DNA of 64,000 nucleotides from Coniferiporia sulphurascens (Eukaryota > Basidiomycota > Agaricomycetes > Hymenochaetales > Hymenochaetaceae), in the NCBI GenBank assembly GCA_002794785.1, contig NBBA01000014.1, positions 620,001 through 684,000 on the forward strand, written 5' to 3'. Position numbers and translations under genes: made by a program. This document shows, in pieces, positions 45,992 through 61,318 of this stretch. The first letter of the stretch is position 1. Each line of letters begins with the position of its first letter. The notes beneath the pieces are model-generated. The model ran no database searches. It was not told where the DNA came from and was given only the letters and a program-made list of their open reading frames with translations.

Positions 45992-47993
45992 CTACCTCCT
46001 CTTTCCCAATACCTTTACCAAGGCCGCCTTGATAATCGCAGCCGCCTTCTCGCAATCTTTCTTCGACAGAGCAGCGGTGACACAAATGCGAATGCTTGGG
46101 CGAGGTTCAGTGAGCTCTTGGCCGTGCAGGCGCTTCGCGCGCGTAAGCATCACACCCTGGGCAAGCGATTCTTCAACAACCTGTTGCAACAGGCGCTCCT
46201 CTTCTACAATGTCAAATGTAGCCGGGTTATAGGGTTGCACCGATGCTGGATTGCTTTTGCCGCTAAGTGACGTAGGTTTCGGCGCGTCCGCTGGCGGGGG
46301 GATGAGGGAGGCCGCGGAGATCGGCTTGACGTGCAAATGGATGATCGGACTCGCGGAATGGGATGGCACGGTGATGCAGTCAAGCCGGTCGAGCATGCTG
46401 CGAATTACACGGACGTTCTCCTGAAGGTTAGTCATGATCGAAGGCGCGTTCGTAAGCATATTGATGCCCTCTGAGGCGGAGGCAGCAAGCGCGGCAGGCA
46501 TGGCGGCAGAAAAGACGAACGAGGTACCGTTAATACGCTGATGTTCAACAACGACGCGCGAGGCGGCACAGAAACCGCCTGCAGCACAAAGCGTATTAGC
46601 CATGGAACCAAGTATCATGTCAACTGAGGTTGCGGAGACATTGTATAGTTCCGTAAGACCACGTCCGGTCCTGCCGACAGTGCCAACGGAGAACGACTCA
46701 TCGAGAATAAGGCGGAATTTGTACTTGTCCTTCAGCTCGATCTTTAAATTGTAGTTATAAAAGCGAACGATAGTGAACGACAAATGTACGAGATTAACGT
46801 ACCATTTTCGGCAAGTCAAGTAAAACGCCGTCATTCTCGAAAATGCCCTCAGTCACAATAAAACGCCTCGTAAGAGGAAGCTTCTTCTTCTTTCGCTCCT
46901 TATCGACGCTTTGAAGGACCTCTTCCAAACTCTGGAGGTCGTTGTGATCATACCAGCGAATGGTTGAACGAGATATCTGCAGGCCTTTTTGAATGGCAAA
47001 ATTGACACCCCTGTCGGCAACAATAATATCACCACGTTTGCAAAAGGCCCCAATGGCGGAGGAAATGGTCGAAAATCCCTGCGAGTAAAGAATACACGAC
47101 TCGGTACCCAGGAACTCAGCGATATCCCGTTCAAGAGCCATATGGATATCTGCAGGACGTTTGAATCAGTAAAATGGCATCTATACTCAGGAAAATATGA
47201 CCGCCGGTGTATAAGCCCTAGTATGACGTAAAACCCCGTTCACAAACTCTTTGCCACAAGGTTCCGCCAGCGAGTTTTTCCATGAAGGAATCGGGGGCAA
47301 TCACAAGGGTTCAGTTCCATTGTGTAGCAACACCCATAATACTCGGTTGCCCTACTTCACTGACACCGGCAGACAAGGAACGAATCCAAATCGACAAATA
47401 AAATAATACGCACCAGTTGTACCATAAAAACCAGGAGGTCCGCAGCTGCCAAGTCCATATTTCCTCATTACTTCAACGGCGCGTTCCTTTATAATTTCGT
47501 TGCCCGCGAAACCAGCGAAGTTGAAGCTGGCTAGATTAGTGACGGTTTTCCCTGTGCTGAGGAGCTTAGGCTTCGGCCCATTGGGACCTTGAATAATGGG
47601 TATAGCATCAAGATCGCTTTGCTCGACAGGGTCCAACGGTAGCGCGAGAGGCTCAGGGTTCCACTCGTCGACGAGCTCGTCGATTTCCTGTACACAGAGG
47701 TTTCAATTATAGGATCGCCTTATCTGTACGTAGAAATGGCCCACCTCTTCCGTATACTTCACGAAGTTCTTCCCTGACCTGTCCGCACGGGTCCTAGACT
47801 GCAGTAAAGTGCGTATCGCGAACAAAAACAAGATGAGTTCGAGAAGCGTTCGGCCGGGATCGTCCTGGTGTGATGATTTGACATATCGAGCAAGAACTGC
47901 CGAGCCGGGGATCTTATAAAATACATCCTCCGCTACCGATAGCCCATAGGACACGAAGACTAGCACGGGCTTGAGGTTCAGCTCTGAGTCCAT
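45992..47993 (-). CDS. LCB1: Serine palmitoyltransferase subunit LCB1
   Basis: Non-catalytic subunit of serine palmitoyltransferase, the first enzyme of sphingolipid synthesis, in the ER membrane. Exons: 47993-47745, 47687-47414, 47149-46803 and 46741-45992, giving 539 aa. The N-terminus has a membrane segment (LLELILFLFAIRTLL) preceded by the usual DP(G)RTLLE. Aminotransferase-fold motifs follow: [87 protein letters not shown] and LGSMANTLCAAGGFC. The last motif lacks the PLP-binding Lys that LCB2 carries, as expected for LCB1. Intron 2 is unusually long for this window (264 nt, 47413-47150). Confidence 0.95.
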
Positions 47994-48345
47994 GGCCGCA
48001 AGAGGAGGGAGCCCTGGAGGAGTGAAGAACTGGGCCAGCTCGTAACGAACGCGTTAGCCGCTTTTCCACGCTCACGCGCCGGCTCAACCCGTGCCGACTG
48101 CTCGTAATACTCTTTACCTCATCTGTGCATCTTTCGTCAGACCGGAGCCATCTTTGTCGTCTGGGTAATAGTGACAACTGACAAGTACATATTTTATTGT
48201 GTAAAATACATCTGTTACCAAGATCGTAATGCCTTATATTTTCTAAGATGAATATTTCTACCCTAGAGTCTAGACAGTTCCCAGATACAGTGATAGCCGG
48301 TTGGCCCGCTCGCCGAAAGCATGAGCTGCGGTCTATTCATTGTTC
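47994..48345. promoter_or_regulatory. LCB1 upstream region / PHO13 3' flank
   Basis: 352 bp between the LCB1 start and the stop of the same-strand PHO13 gene. It contains CG-rich sequence close to the LCB1 ATG and AT-rich sequence (TATTTTATTG near 48.19 kb) further away. No specific site was identified. Confidence 0.4.
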
Positions 48346-49597
48346 TCATAATTTGTTAGCCTGCTTTAAATCACCAATAGAGTCTGTCACGAAGTCAGGA
48401 ATGGCCACAGGGGATGCGTCTGGCGTGAGGTCAGATTCGCGTGTAATTCCTGCACGAAGTTAATTGGGTAAGTTGTATAAGTGGAGAGGAGTCAGTATCA
48501 GATTTCGGGGGGAAAGCGAGACGCTAACTGACCGGTGAGGACCAGGAGAGTAGAGAGGCCACCTTGCTTGCCAAACAGAATATCAGTGTTCAACCTGTCG
48601 CCAACCATAATCGTCCTGCTTGGTTCGAAGTTGTGCCTGCAAGGTGAACACGTAGAAGATCAGATCAATACTGCAAGGCAGGGGAATAAAGATTGGGAGA
48701 CATACTTCGCCTTAATACAGTCGAGCATTGTCTGCGCAGGCTTGCCAGTGCTGATGGGGTTGCGACCAAGTGCAAAACGCAGGGGTGAACTAATTGCACC
48801 AGCACCTGGAAGAAGCACGCCACCATGAGAAGGAAACGTCGAGTCCTCGTTCGTTGCAAGGAAGAGACATGAAGGGTCTCTGTTCAGGTGAATAAATGCC
48901 TTACTGAGCTTTGTGTAATTGATGGCCATGTCGAATCCGCAGAGGACGGCGCCGACAGCTGGATCGGGTGTGAAGGATGCTGGATGAAAAGGTTCAAGGG
49001 TATTGGAAGAAGGGTCCTAAACAAAGGCGAAACAAACATGGACGTCGAGCAAAAGTTGACGTGAAAACGCTGAGGGGAGCAAATGAAGCGTGGCTTACCG
49101 TCCCACCAACAAAGTTAATGCCCTCATCACGAAGCTCCTCTTCAAGCCCTGTCATGCCAATAACAAAAACCTTTTTGTCTTTGGGGAACTTGACCACAGA
49201 GGACAGGTAGACGGCGGCGGCATACGCAGAACCGAATATCTCATCCTATGGAAACATCATATGAGTGACTTTTGGCGGACAAGCTGCTCCTTTAACATAC
49301 GACGTGAGCCTCGATGCCAAGCGCATCGAATTTTTTCTTGTAAGTCGCGCGCGAAAGCATGGCATTGTTGGTAACAAAAACCACATTCTTTTCTGAGAAC
49401 GCAGTCAAAAAGGAGCAGACAAGGACAGGAAGACAAGACAGACTTCTTGCCCGCAAAAGTTGGAGGACCTCTAATGCGCCCTCGATGAGACCGGTTCCCA
49501 GCCATAAAACACCGTCACAATCAAACAGCCAGGTGTCGTATTTGTCCAGCAGTTCATCATAATCCACAGGCGAAGATAGTTTGCGTGGTGTGCTCAT
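48346..49597 (-). CDS. PHO13: HAD phosphatase, PHO13 / 4-nitrophenylphosphatase family
   Basis: Class IIA HAD phosphatase. Family members hydrolyse 2-phosphoglycolate and the glycolytic by-products 4-phosphoerythronate and 2-phospholactate. Exons: 49597-49444, 49392-49301, 49245-49099, 49016-48706, 48636-48533 and 48449-48346, giving 303 aa. Motif I is [12 protein letters not shown] with the nucleophile Asp. [12 protein letters not shown] follows, the cap has [13 protein letters not shown] and [12 protein letters not shown], then GAISSPL and [10 protein letters not shown] (motif III Lys), and motif IV reads [15 protein letters not shown]. The frame is open 102 nt further upstream (ATG 49699), but MSTPRKL at 49597 fits family length better. 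It is divergent from the PFKFB gene, 659 bp away. Confidence 0.93.
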
Positions 49598-50256
49598 CGT
49601 GACGATCGTCGCCGTATTGGCGAAAGGGACTGTGGCGGGGATACTAAGGCCGGAGGCTGCAGACCGCCGAGGGGCGCTTTTAACATCGTCGATAATCACT
49701 TCTCGAGGCTTTCTCTCCTAGCCTTTCTCAGGACATGTTTAAGGGAGATGGCGACATAAAACCTCGGAAATGCATAGACACACGGTCAGTACGTAACCAA
49801 TCAAGGTAACGCACGCAAGCCGGATGCCCCGCATAGAGAACTTCTACAAACGAAGCACATTGTCCCAATCATATGAGCGCCTGTCCTGAGTCTCGTGTTC
49901 AGGGTTCCGTACTCATTGCAAAGGAGTTTTGTTCAGGAGTTTCGAGGGTCGATGCTATCCGGTCGATCTGAAAACTTCGCGATCTAAGGACGATGAACAT
50001 TTGTGTTTAGGCCTGTGTAGGGACTTTTGCTTTCAATTGTCATAAACGGCGGAATATCTAAGTACAGTAATCTCGCATGTAGTTCTCGACTTACATAATA
50101 TTAATGGCCACTCAATGACTACCCAATCCGGATGTCATCTTCCAGCCGGAGGGGTCCGAGTGCTACCTACCATAGTCTGCCTGTCTGGTCTTTGAATCCC
50201 ATTCTCCCTTGAATTCGAGTAACGGCCTCGTTCCTCGCTTATTGAGCTGGGATCCA
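49598..50256. promoter_or_regulatory. Divergent promoter, PHO13 / PFKFB
   Basis: 659 bp between the two start codons (49597 minus, 50257 plus). It is mixed in composition, with no gene seen. The candidate upstream PHO13 ATG at 49699 would shorten it to 557 bp. It is probably the promoter of both genes. Confidence 0.5.
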
Positions 50257-52796
<2,540 letters not shown>

Positions 52797-54065
52797 TCGG
52801 AGGCACTGGCTGGGCATCGTTGTGACTCACAGCTCGCCGAAATAGAACTTCTAGACTCACGCAAGCTTTATCTTTACGTGCACATTGATTCCCCGCGGCT
52901 TCCTAGAGGTCAAAGAGTACTGACTAGTTGGTTTTATGGCGAGGAATAGTAAACGCAGACTGTATTGATTTTGTTTCGTAGAATAAATGTAATTTTGATA
53001 TCTCCGCGCGCGTATGCAAGGCGTCCTTGCGCATCCGCCTTAGAGGCAATGAAAAGGCAAATTGCCGTTTAAACGGTTCGTGGTATCTTAACTTCAACTA
53101 GTACTTACGGATATTCTGAGGGTGCACACGCGCACAGCTGTGAGACCCAAGAAGAGCGGAAGAGAACTTCGACTACAAATCCTGTTGTCATTGCATATAG
53201 GTACATACAGCAGCATTTGCTTTTAAGCACTGATGATACACTCGTAGAAGACATGCATTCCAATAAATAACATCCACGTACCTAGTGGTTATTTCTTGAT
53301 ACCTTGGTCTGTTTGTCCAAGATTCGGTACTCGCAGGTGGTCTTGGCGCCACCAAGTTGGAGTCTCCAGAATCTGCCTTTACTGCTTGTACGGCTGCGAA
53401 CCACATATGTACACAATGGGTAGCTTTAACAAAGTGCGCCCGAGGACGACAGTTTGTTCATATGAGTTCTCAAGGCATAGACTTCTCCAACGAAGCTGAC
53501 TAGCGGCTGACTCAGCATGTTCTGAGACACAGATAGACCTACATGTAGGCAACCCATTGTTGGAAGTTCGTTCGGCGTCCGGTGGCCTATTAACGTTTCT
53601 TTCATAATGCTTGGTGATAAAGTGGAGAGTAGGAGAGTGAGTAAAGACAGATTGGACGCTGTGCCTCGGGCGGATGAGTCGTGACTCGGCCGCAGGGCAT
53701 GAACCGGAGTGACAGAGATTGCCGCATTGGAAACCGTGGCGTGTGGTACGGACGGTCCCGCCGGAGCTGCCTCTCAGCTTACGCGCACTCTCTACTTCTA
53801 ACCATCACCGACGCATCAGTTTCAAGCCCTCTCTGTGCTTCGACTTCATCTGCACGGAGGGAAATAATTACTGAATGAAGTAGCGTGCTCGCTAGAATTG
53901 CACGTAATCAGTCCATTATCAGCGAGTGGTGGTTGCTTCCTGCCAGAATTACCTCAAACAACGGACCAGCCCTGCCTTGCTTGTAACCTATACTGTATTC
54001 TATCTTGCCTCTTACAAGAACGACGTTTTATCCTCCCTTTCTCTGTATCATTATTTCTACTGGAC
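52797..54065. other. Intergenic region upstream of ATG1
   Basis: 1.27 kb between the PFKFB stop and the ATG1 start. Short scattered ORFs have no recognisable domain. The last 120 bp before the ATG are T/C-rich (TTTCTCTGTATCATTATTTC), as in fungal core promoters. Confidence 0.5.
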
Positions 54066-57000
54066 ATGCCGCCCCCATCCGCTGCACAGATACCGACGCG
54101 TACATCCAGCGCGGGCCCAAGCGGCTCGTCAGACAAGCAGGCGGAGAAGGACGCAGCAAAGCGTGCGGAGGACGAGGAGCTTAGACCCTACGTACTATCT
54201 GGTGAACTGGGGAAGGGCAGCTTTGCGACCGTGTATAAAGGTTACAATGAGGTACGTATGTAATATTACTATCGGGCGGCTGCATGGACTAACGAACGCT
54301 TCAGAATACGAAGGAACAGGTAGCCGTCAAAACCGTCAGTCGCAGCAGCCTCTCTGCGAAGCTGTTCGACAATCTCCAGAGTGAGATCGATATCCTCAAG
54401 TCCCTTTCTCACCGTCACATCACAAAGCTCATGGATATCGTGGTATGCGTCGTACTGTTTTCAAGGTTAATGTGCTGTGCTGATTACCCACAAGCGTGCG
54501 GAGAAGAATATATATCTTATAATGGAATATTGTTCCGGGGGTGATCTCACGAACTACATCAAGAAACGCGGAAAGGTGGACACACTGGAGTATGTACCCT
54601 CGCCCGGTGCTGCGCCGACGTACTACCCGCATCCAAAGACTGGTGGACTAGACGAAATTGTTGTACGGAGCTTTCTAAGGCAACTAGGCAAGCGTGCTTA
54701 TCGTCGTCTCAAAATTATCTGCTGACTCTCTTCAGCTCGAGCGCTCAAGTTTCTCCGTAGCCGCAATTTGATACACCGTGACATCAAGCCTCAAAACCTC
54801 CTGCTGAAACCTGCGTCGCCGGAAGAGCTGGCACGCGGACATCCACTGGGCGTACCCATCCTCAAGGTCGCGGACTTCGGATTCGCACGCATGCTACCGA
54901 ACGCGATGATGGCGGAGACCTTATGTGGTTCGCCGTTGTATATGGCACCTGAAATTCTGCGATACGAGAAGTACGATGCCAAAGCTGATTTATGGAGCGT
55001 CGGTGCAGTGCTGTACGAGACTGCTGTTGGTCGAGCGCCATTCCGGGCGCAGAATCATATCGAACTACTTAAGAAGATCGAACACTCGAAAAGCGTACGC
55101 TTTCCGGACGAGGATCCCGCCGCTTTAGAGAAAGATTCATCGTTGAAACCTGTTCCCGCTGACATCAAAAAGCTTATTCGTAGCCTTTTGAAGCGTTTCC
55201 CGGCAGAACGCGCAAGTTTTGACGAGTTCTTTAACAGCACGGCACTCGCAAAGTCAAAGTTCCCGCGCCCTCCCAAAGATGGGACTACGTCAGCTTCGTC
55301 ATCGAAGGCTACTCTCTCTGGTCCAGGAGACGGGGAAGTGGTTGTAATTGGCACTGTAAAGAACCGGATGCGGCCTTCAACTATCCTCGAGTCGCCATTT
55401 CCGGAAAGTGATAGACCCGCTCCCCCTCCACCGACTAGAGATACGGCTCCCGCGCACTCAGCAGATGCAAAAGCTGCCCCTCGACCCAAATTTAGCTTTC
55501 GTCAGAAAGAAACCGATGAGCCGCAGGAAACCCCTATGTCCGTGCCAGATACTGTTCATACCTCTCCTAGCAATGGGAGGTGGGCACTTTTATTTCACTC
55601 ATAGCCATATTCACTTAACTTATGCTGTCCAGTCCTCATCTTCCTGTGGATTTGAAAGCAGAGCCACCTGAGCCAGCAAGGAGGGTTTCTTTAGGGATAA
55701 AGACAACTACTAAAGGACGACCTCTGTCTACTGAAGCCTCTATAATTCCTGGGGAGAGCGAGGAAGACGGCGTCTTACGTCGGGAGTATGTTATGGTTGG
55801 CGACACTCGTGCAATCGAGTTCAACCGTACCGTAGATGGTTTGCATGCACCCTGTATTTTCCCGATCGGCTACTGACTAAGCCTATAGAAATTGCAGCTG
55901 CCCGCCGTCGACCTGTGCCCGAGCGTAGACTTACCTCTCCCACCTCGGAGAAGCGGAAGTCGGACCTTTTCCGCGTCAGCCAGGATAGCCCGCCAAGTCC
56001 TGTTCTCTCCGCAAACACAGCTTTCCCACCTCCACCCAACCCTTACGCACCACCACTGTCTGCCTCACCTTCCCGGGGTAGCGCGCTCACGCGTGCACTT
56101 AGTATCGCATCGAAGAAATTGTTTGGAACGCCATCGCCCAGCAGCGCGCGTCCGCCCACAGCTTACTTTCCTGAGCGTGAATGGTCCCAGGAGGTGCAGC
56201 GCTCGCCCCTGCGCACCCCACTTCTTCTGGGAGGTGCCGAGGCATATGCAACAATCCGCGATCCACTGGAGGAGGATCTGCTGGTTACACTCGAGGAGCT
56301 CGCGCAGAAGACGGACGTTCTTACGCGTTGGGCGGACGAGATGTATGAATATGTAAAGGCTGTCCCGCAGAGTGAGTGGATCTCTTTCTTCCCTTCTTCT
56401 TTACTCCCACTGGATAAATCATGAATTACATCCTATTTAGAGCCTCTCCCTCCATCAACTAAGTTTGCGAAACGCGAAAACGAGTCAGATGCTGCTGCTG
56501 AGCGGCGGAGGAATGCCGACATCGACGCGGAATACAACGCGGTTACATGCGTTGCGCTCTACCTGCTTCTCATGTCGTTCTCGCAGAAGGGTATAGACAG
56601 GTTACGCGTACATCAGGAGGGCATGAAGATGCGTGATCCGGAGGGTCGCCTGGAAGTAAGCGAGGGGTTTGATGACGGTCAGTAGTTTCGCTTTTCTCTC
56701 GCTTAACTTGCATATTATGCAGACGTGCTCATACACCATTTCTCACAGCACTCACTTGGTTTTCGAGCCACTTCCTAAAGTGCAGTGACCGAGCATCGCT
56801 GGTTAAGACTTGGTTACCAGAGAAGACCATCGAAGGCCCCTCGTGGCTTGGTCAACTCGTTTACGATCGTGCCCTGAATCTTGTTAGTTTCTGACATTCA
56901 TTTTCATCTATTACTTCCTAAACACCGTCGTTTCAAGTCCCGCAAAGCTGCACATATGGAGCTTGTTGAAGGGGGTGCTTCTCCTCGACAATGTGCTGCT

Positions 57001-57372
57001 CTGTACGGGGAGTCGCTGTGGTGTCTGTATGCGTTGCAGGACGATCTTATGCAAATCGGCAACCCATTCCAAGAGGAAGACAGGATAACTATCGCAACCT
57101 GTAGGTTTCTAATCTTTGCAATACCTTACCCATCTTCCTCGTCGTTTGCTCTACCCTTCCTTGTAGGCTTATAAATTACTTGATTCACAGGGATAGAGAA
57201 GACAAAGAAGCGGCTAGCTAGCTGTCGTGCCAAGCAAGCCGCACAGGAGACGGATGTCGAGAAGGGTCAAGATGCCGTTGTTCGCGACGTGGATATTTCT
57301 GCTACCCCTGACGATGTCGGTACACGCTTCCGTCCGCCTCCTTGGGAAGTGAGGGGTTCTCCCCTCCGGTGA
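54066..57372 (+). CDS. ATG1: Autophagy-initiating Ser/Thr kinase ATG1 (ULK family)
   Basis: Protein kinase that starts autophagosome formation at the pre-autophagosomal structure with ATG13/ATG17. Ten exons (54066-54251, 54305-54442, 54495-54687, 54736-55579, 55633-55826, 55889-56371, 56441-56677, 56749-56882, 56938-57100, 57191-57372) give 917 aa. Kinase motifs: [14 protein letters not shown] (Gly loop), VAVKTVS (Lys), [22 protein letters not shown] (ATG1-typical insert), [13 protein letters not shown] (catalytic loop), VADFGFAR (DFG) and [11 protein letters not shown]. After a Ser/Pro-rich linker comes the C-terminal tandem MIT-like region ([16 protein letters not shown], then [21 protein letters not shown] to [16 protein letters not shown]). 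Intron 3 (54688-54735) is best read as GC-AG, giving [17 protein letters not shown] without insertion. Confidence 0.95.
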
Positions 57373-58877
57373 TAGACCTCACGCCGCCCTCTTCACGATT
57401 TTTTCCCTCGGCATTTATAAATATACCTGTGATGATTATGTTTTAGGAACGACGCATCGGCAGACGGGTCGTTTGCGATGAATCCGCCTATTCTTGTACT
57501 TTTATTCTTTATATTTCTTTTCCAGTACTTCCTTTCTCTATACTTCATCCGTCGGGCTTTTCTGTGTTTGATTACTTCTCTTACCATCTAGCTAAAGGCT
57601 GGTCTTTTTCTGCTCCCCACAATCAATTGTACCGATACTTCACGCTCAATTCATCATATAGTCTCGAAACTGACGTCCCCCCAAGCACGCGTCCTTGTGT
57701 TTGAGCATCCTTGCCATTATATTTTATACAGACTTTTTTTTCCGCCACCGTTTTTTCCCCACATCAGAGCACCTGAGCTTCCTGTCTCCCCTGCATAATT
57801 TTCTTGCTTGCTTTCCTGTATATTACTTTGAAATGAAGATACTATTAAAACCTGTTGCTGGCGGTGAAGTGCGCCTCCCGGGCCCTTGCCCGAAGGTGAG
57901 CGCGATCACGTGTATGGTGCGCGCCGACGCGTCGTGCATATAGGACCCCCTGGAAAAGACCTACAGTACGACAAGGATTTTTTATTTAAAGAGCGTCATC
58001 CCCCGGGCCGGGCCGCGCTTGAATGAACTTTGGCCGCCACCCATACTCATGAAATGTGTTTGATTTGAGCTGGAGGTGCCGTAGTATGCAGTAGTGGGGT
58101 GATATTAATGCGGATTCCTCGGCGACAATCTTTTCAGCGACTAACGTCGAGTTACATCTCTCCGAGAGATAGAGCAGACCGTAGGCCGGATATTGGTCAG
58201 GTCGATTTTCAAACGAAAACACACTCAGGCTGATAGACAATATTGACCTATTCAAGGCAGTGCCCAAAAGCCGACCGTAGCTGTCGCTGTGCTTTTTTAT
58301 TGAGCTCTGCAACGAGATTCTTGAGCGCCTTAATTTCACAAGACTACATCTGATCACATAAATGGGGTCTTTTTGACGTTATTACGCCCGTGTACGGTGT
58401 TACCGATATAGAGTCTGGATGCCCTGTCGGTTCTAGCTTGAATGCCCAGAAAAGCACAGAAGGCTGGAGTTTTCAAGACCTGCAATGATGTTATCTGCTT
58501 GGCTAAGGTTGAGGTTGCCCAGATCGGTTTTGGTAAAGAAATCAATGAACAATTGTGCCTCGCCGCCCAATTGCCGTATAATCAGCTATTTCAAGCACAA
58601 GTACTGTTGGTGGAATAGCGTCGATCGTCGTGGGAACTCTGCCTGCGCTTCTGTGGACCCCTGTACTGTCGGGAGCCCTTGGCCACGACGTCTCTCGACC
58701 GGCGACCGCCATCAGCTCCCGCGTCCGCGCACCATCCTTGTAGCCATTCTCACACACGGCTTTTAGTATATGTTATCAACTGTCGTTTCCGAGCGCGTTT
58801 GACGCGTCTTTGTATCTTCTTCCTCAAGCTACTGCAATTTCTCCAAGCTTCCCACTTTGCCAAGTCGACCATAATCG
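57373..58877. other. Intergenic region, no firm gene
   Basis: 1.5 kb between ATG1 and the next plus-strand gene. A short open stretch begins at the ATG at 57833 (MKILLKPVAGGEVRLPGPC), followed by a possible GTGAGC donor. No partner exon was found, so I do not call it a gene. A minus-strand frame at 57986-58357 has no recognised motif. T-rich stretches after 57.4 kb are likely the ATG1 3' UTR. Confidence 0.45.
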
Positions 58878-61318
58878 ATGCCGGCCACGCCTTCCCATAA
58901 ATCTTCGGCGAGCAATTTGCGGTTGCCAAACAGCGCGGGGGATGCTACAGAACGGAGGAGGCCTTATCGGGTGCCACCTCCACCGGCGCCTTTAAATATT
59001 GTGAGTCTGCAAATCCCTGCTGCATAGAGCTCAGGTTATTCATTATGACCGTGTCACTCAAGCCCGAACCTGTCGATGCAAGGCGCAACATGCAGCGTCC
59101 ACCTTCACCCCTCCGCAACAGCTATACAGCAGACCACCCTTCTGACGAGGAAAGCGAGGACGGCTCTGATGACGATCGAGACGACGCCGCTAGTGCAGAA
59201 AGGCCGTGGAGTCAGAGGTCCCACTCTCCGTCTCCGTCTTTGACCAAATTTGCTACGAACATCGCTCAGCGTGTTGGGGCTTTTGTCGGGAGTACCGGCT
59301 CGCTGAACTCACCGGGCCTCCCCACGGAGGCGGAAATCGAAGCGGAAGCAGAGAGGGAGAAGGAGAGGAGCAAGAGGGAGGCTGAAATTATCATGAGAAG
59401 AGAAGAAGAGGAAAGGAAGATGGTCGAAGACGGTGTATTTGCTTTGCTTGAGAGTACCTCTCAGGCCCACGCTTTGCCGCCTCCTCCTGCACGTTCGCAA
59501 ACTATGGGGTCCAATCCCCCCTCCCCGTCTTCGTCGCAGAAAGAAAAGGAGAGCTGGTTCGCTACCGTGAAAAACAAGCTCACTCCGACGAAGGAACCTT
59601 TGACACCGGCTCAACAAATTATTCAGGAGACGAAAGCGAAGGAGAAGGAAAGGAGAAAGAGTAAAGACAAGGAGAAGGATAAAGATTGGCCCTCTACACC
59701 TTCCAGGAAGTATAGTGACCCTGCATTTATGAAACTTGCATCCTCTGCCGCCTCGCCCGAGCCCATCACGCCGCCACGTCCGATTGGACAAAGCAGTCCG
59801 GCCATGACCCCTTCACCAAAGCGATCCGTCGACTCATCACGCGACGCACCACCTTTATACGCCCAGTTCAACGGTCAAGGCACGCTTGATGTAGCAGGTA
59901 CATTACTCACTGTTGCCAGACGGTTTGAAAAACTTGAACGCTGGACTGTTTCTCATGTCCGGGCTCTTGAAGACCGTATGGGCGATGTCGAGCGATGGCT
60001 TGTGGATAAAGAAAAAGAAAAAGAGGACGCTCCGCCTCCTAGCTCCAACAGTGAAAAGTCTAGTTTCCACTCAGACGAAGAAGACCACAACAGGGACAAT
60101 GATCTAAACGAAATCCGCGATGAGCTGATCGAGCTGCAAGGGCGTGTCGGTGAACTTGGGCGAGAAATGGCAAAGCTTATGACTGCACCTCCGAATCTGG
60201 CTTCAGGTCCGGCTCGCAATACTACTGTTTCTTACCCTTCTCCGGCTGTTCCACCGACCCCCAATTCTATGGGGCCGAGATCGCTGCCTACTCTACCCGT
60301 TTCTACTCCACGACAGCCGGTACCAGCCCCGATACGTCCAAAGGAGGCGTCACCGCCCCCATCCTCCGTGATATCCACTGGATCAAGCCGTACGCGTCTT
60401 CCTTACCCTACAGGCGACTATACTTCGCCACCGGGCGCGATTCCTACGAAGCAGGATATCCTTTCTCCGACAAACTCTCCACCATCATCTTTGACCGAGG
60501 CTACTCGCAGACGTCCTATGTCTATCTCGGGTTTACCATCTGCAAGTTCATCATTCTTCCAGTCTGCGCACTCGTCGTCTGGGTTGACAATGCTAGGCCT
60601 CCCTCGTCCACAAGAGACGTCGCCTGCACGCGCACTCAGTCCAAGTTCTATGTCTTCAACACTACCTTCCCCTGCGTCTCAACGACAGTCAAATGTCAGT
60701 CCTACCCCTCGCAAGAGATATACGGTAGCTCTTGGTGCGCCTATTACAGGATTGGGTGCTCCAGAGCCGGATGAGTATGATTCGCGCCAGCGAAACGCCT
60801 TTTCTGCTTCGCCCGTGTCCACTGAAGCAGATAGCTCCGATGCATACGAGGATGGTGATGCAGAAGCTCGCGCAATCGGGCACTCGCGCGATGATACTAT
60901 CGGCAAGTCAGATATCCGATTAGTGAATCCGCCGACGATGCCAAATGATACACTCCGACGTGCTAATTCGACAACGACGTCTCCACGGACTTCTCCAGGT
61001 ACAATGCGCACCCGTGCTCAGTCTTCGTACGGCCCACCAAGCGGTTTCAGCATGATTTCCGCCTCTCCATCGCCCACTGCCTCCCCAACGCCTATCACGC
61101 CCTTGCGACTGCGAGTGCGTTCTAAGTCCATCGATCGCATTGGTCTGGGTTTATCCGCGCCGAACGCTAACGGCAATTTTGTCGATCCACTCCTGATCCG
61201 GAAGCAGGAGCAGGACGCGCTGCAGCCGAGGACTCCAAAGACGCCTAAGTACGAGAGGGGCAAAGGAAAGGTGCCCATTGGCGAGCTCGTGGCCTTTTTT
61301 GATAAAGATAAACGGTAA
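58878..61318 (+). CDS. Uncharacterised Ser/Pro-rich protein with central coiled coil
   Basis: Two-exon model: 58878-59000 (MPATPSHKSSASNLRL...VPPPPAPLNI) joined in phase 0 to 59096-61318, giving about 781 aa. The intron begins GTGAGT and ends ATGCAG. An alternative is an unspliced start at 59045 (757 aa). No enzyme domain was seen. Features along the protein: an acidic Ser-rich start (DEESEDGSDDDRDD), a charged helix rich in EAEREKERSKREAE and RREEEERKM, a Lys-rich KEKERRKSKDKEKDKD block, and a predicted coiled coil around residue 310 (TLLTVARRFEKLERWTVSHV). Then follows a second heptad-like stretch (IRDELIELQGRVGELGREM) and a long Ser/Thr/Pro tail with many SP/TP sites. It could be a scaffold or cytoskeleton-associated phosphoprotein. 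The function is not known to me. Confidence 0.78.

Noticed and set aside
57986..58357. 123-codon minus-strand ORF between ATG1 and the coiled-coil gene
   Set aside because: No recognisable domain, promoter or splice context, and its length is compatible with chance.
59309..59791. 160-codon minus-strand ORF inside the coiled-coil protein gene
   Set aside because: Arg/Leu-rich shadow of a Lys/Glu/Ser-rich coding strand, with no motif.
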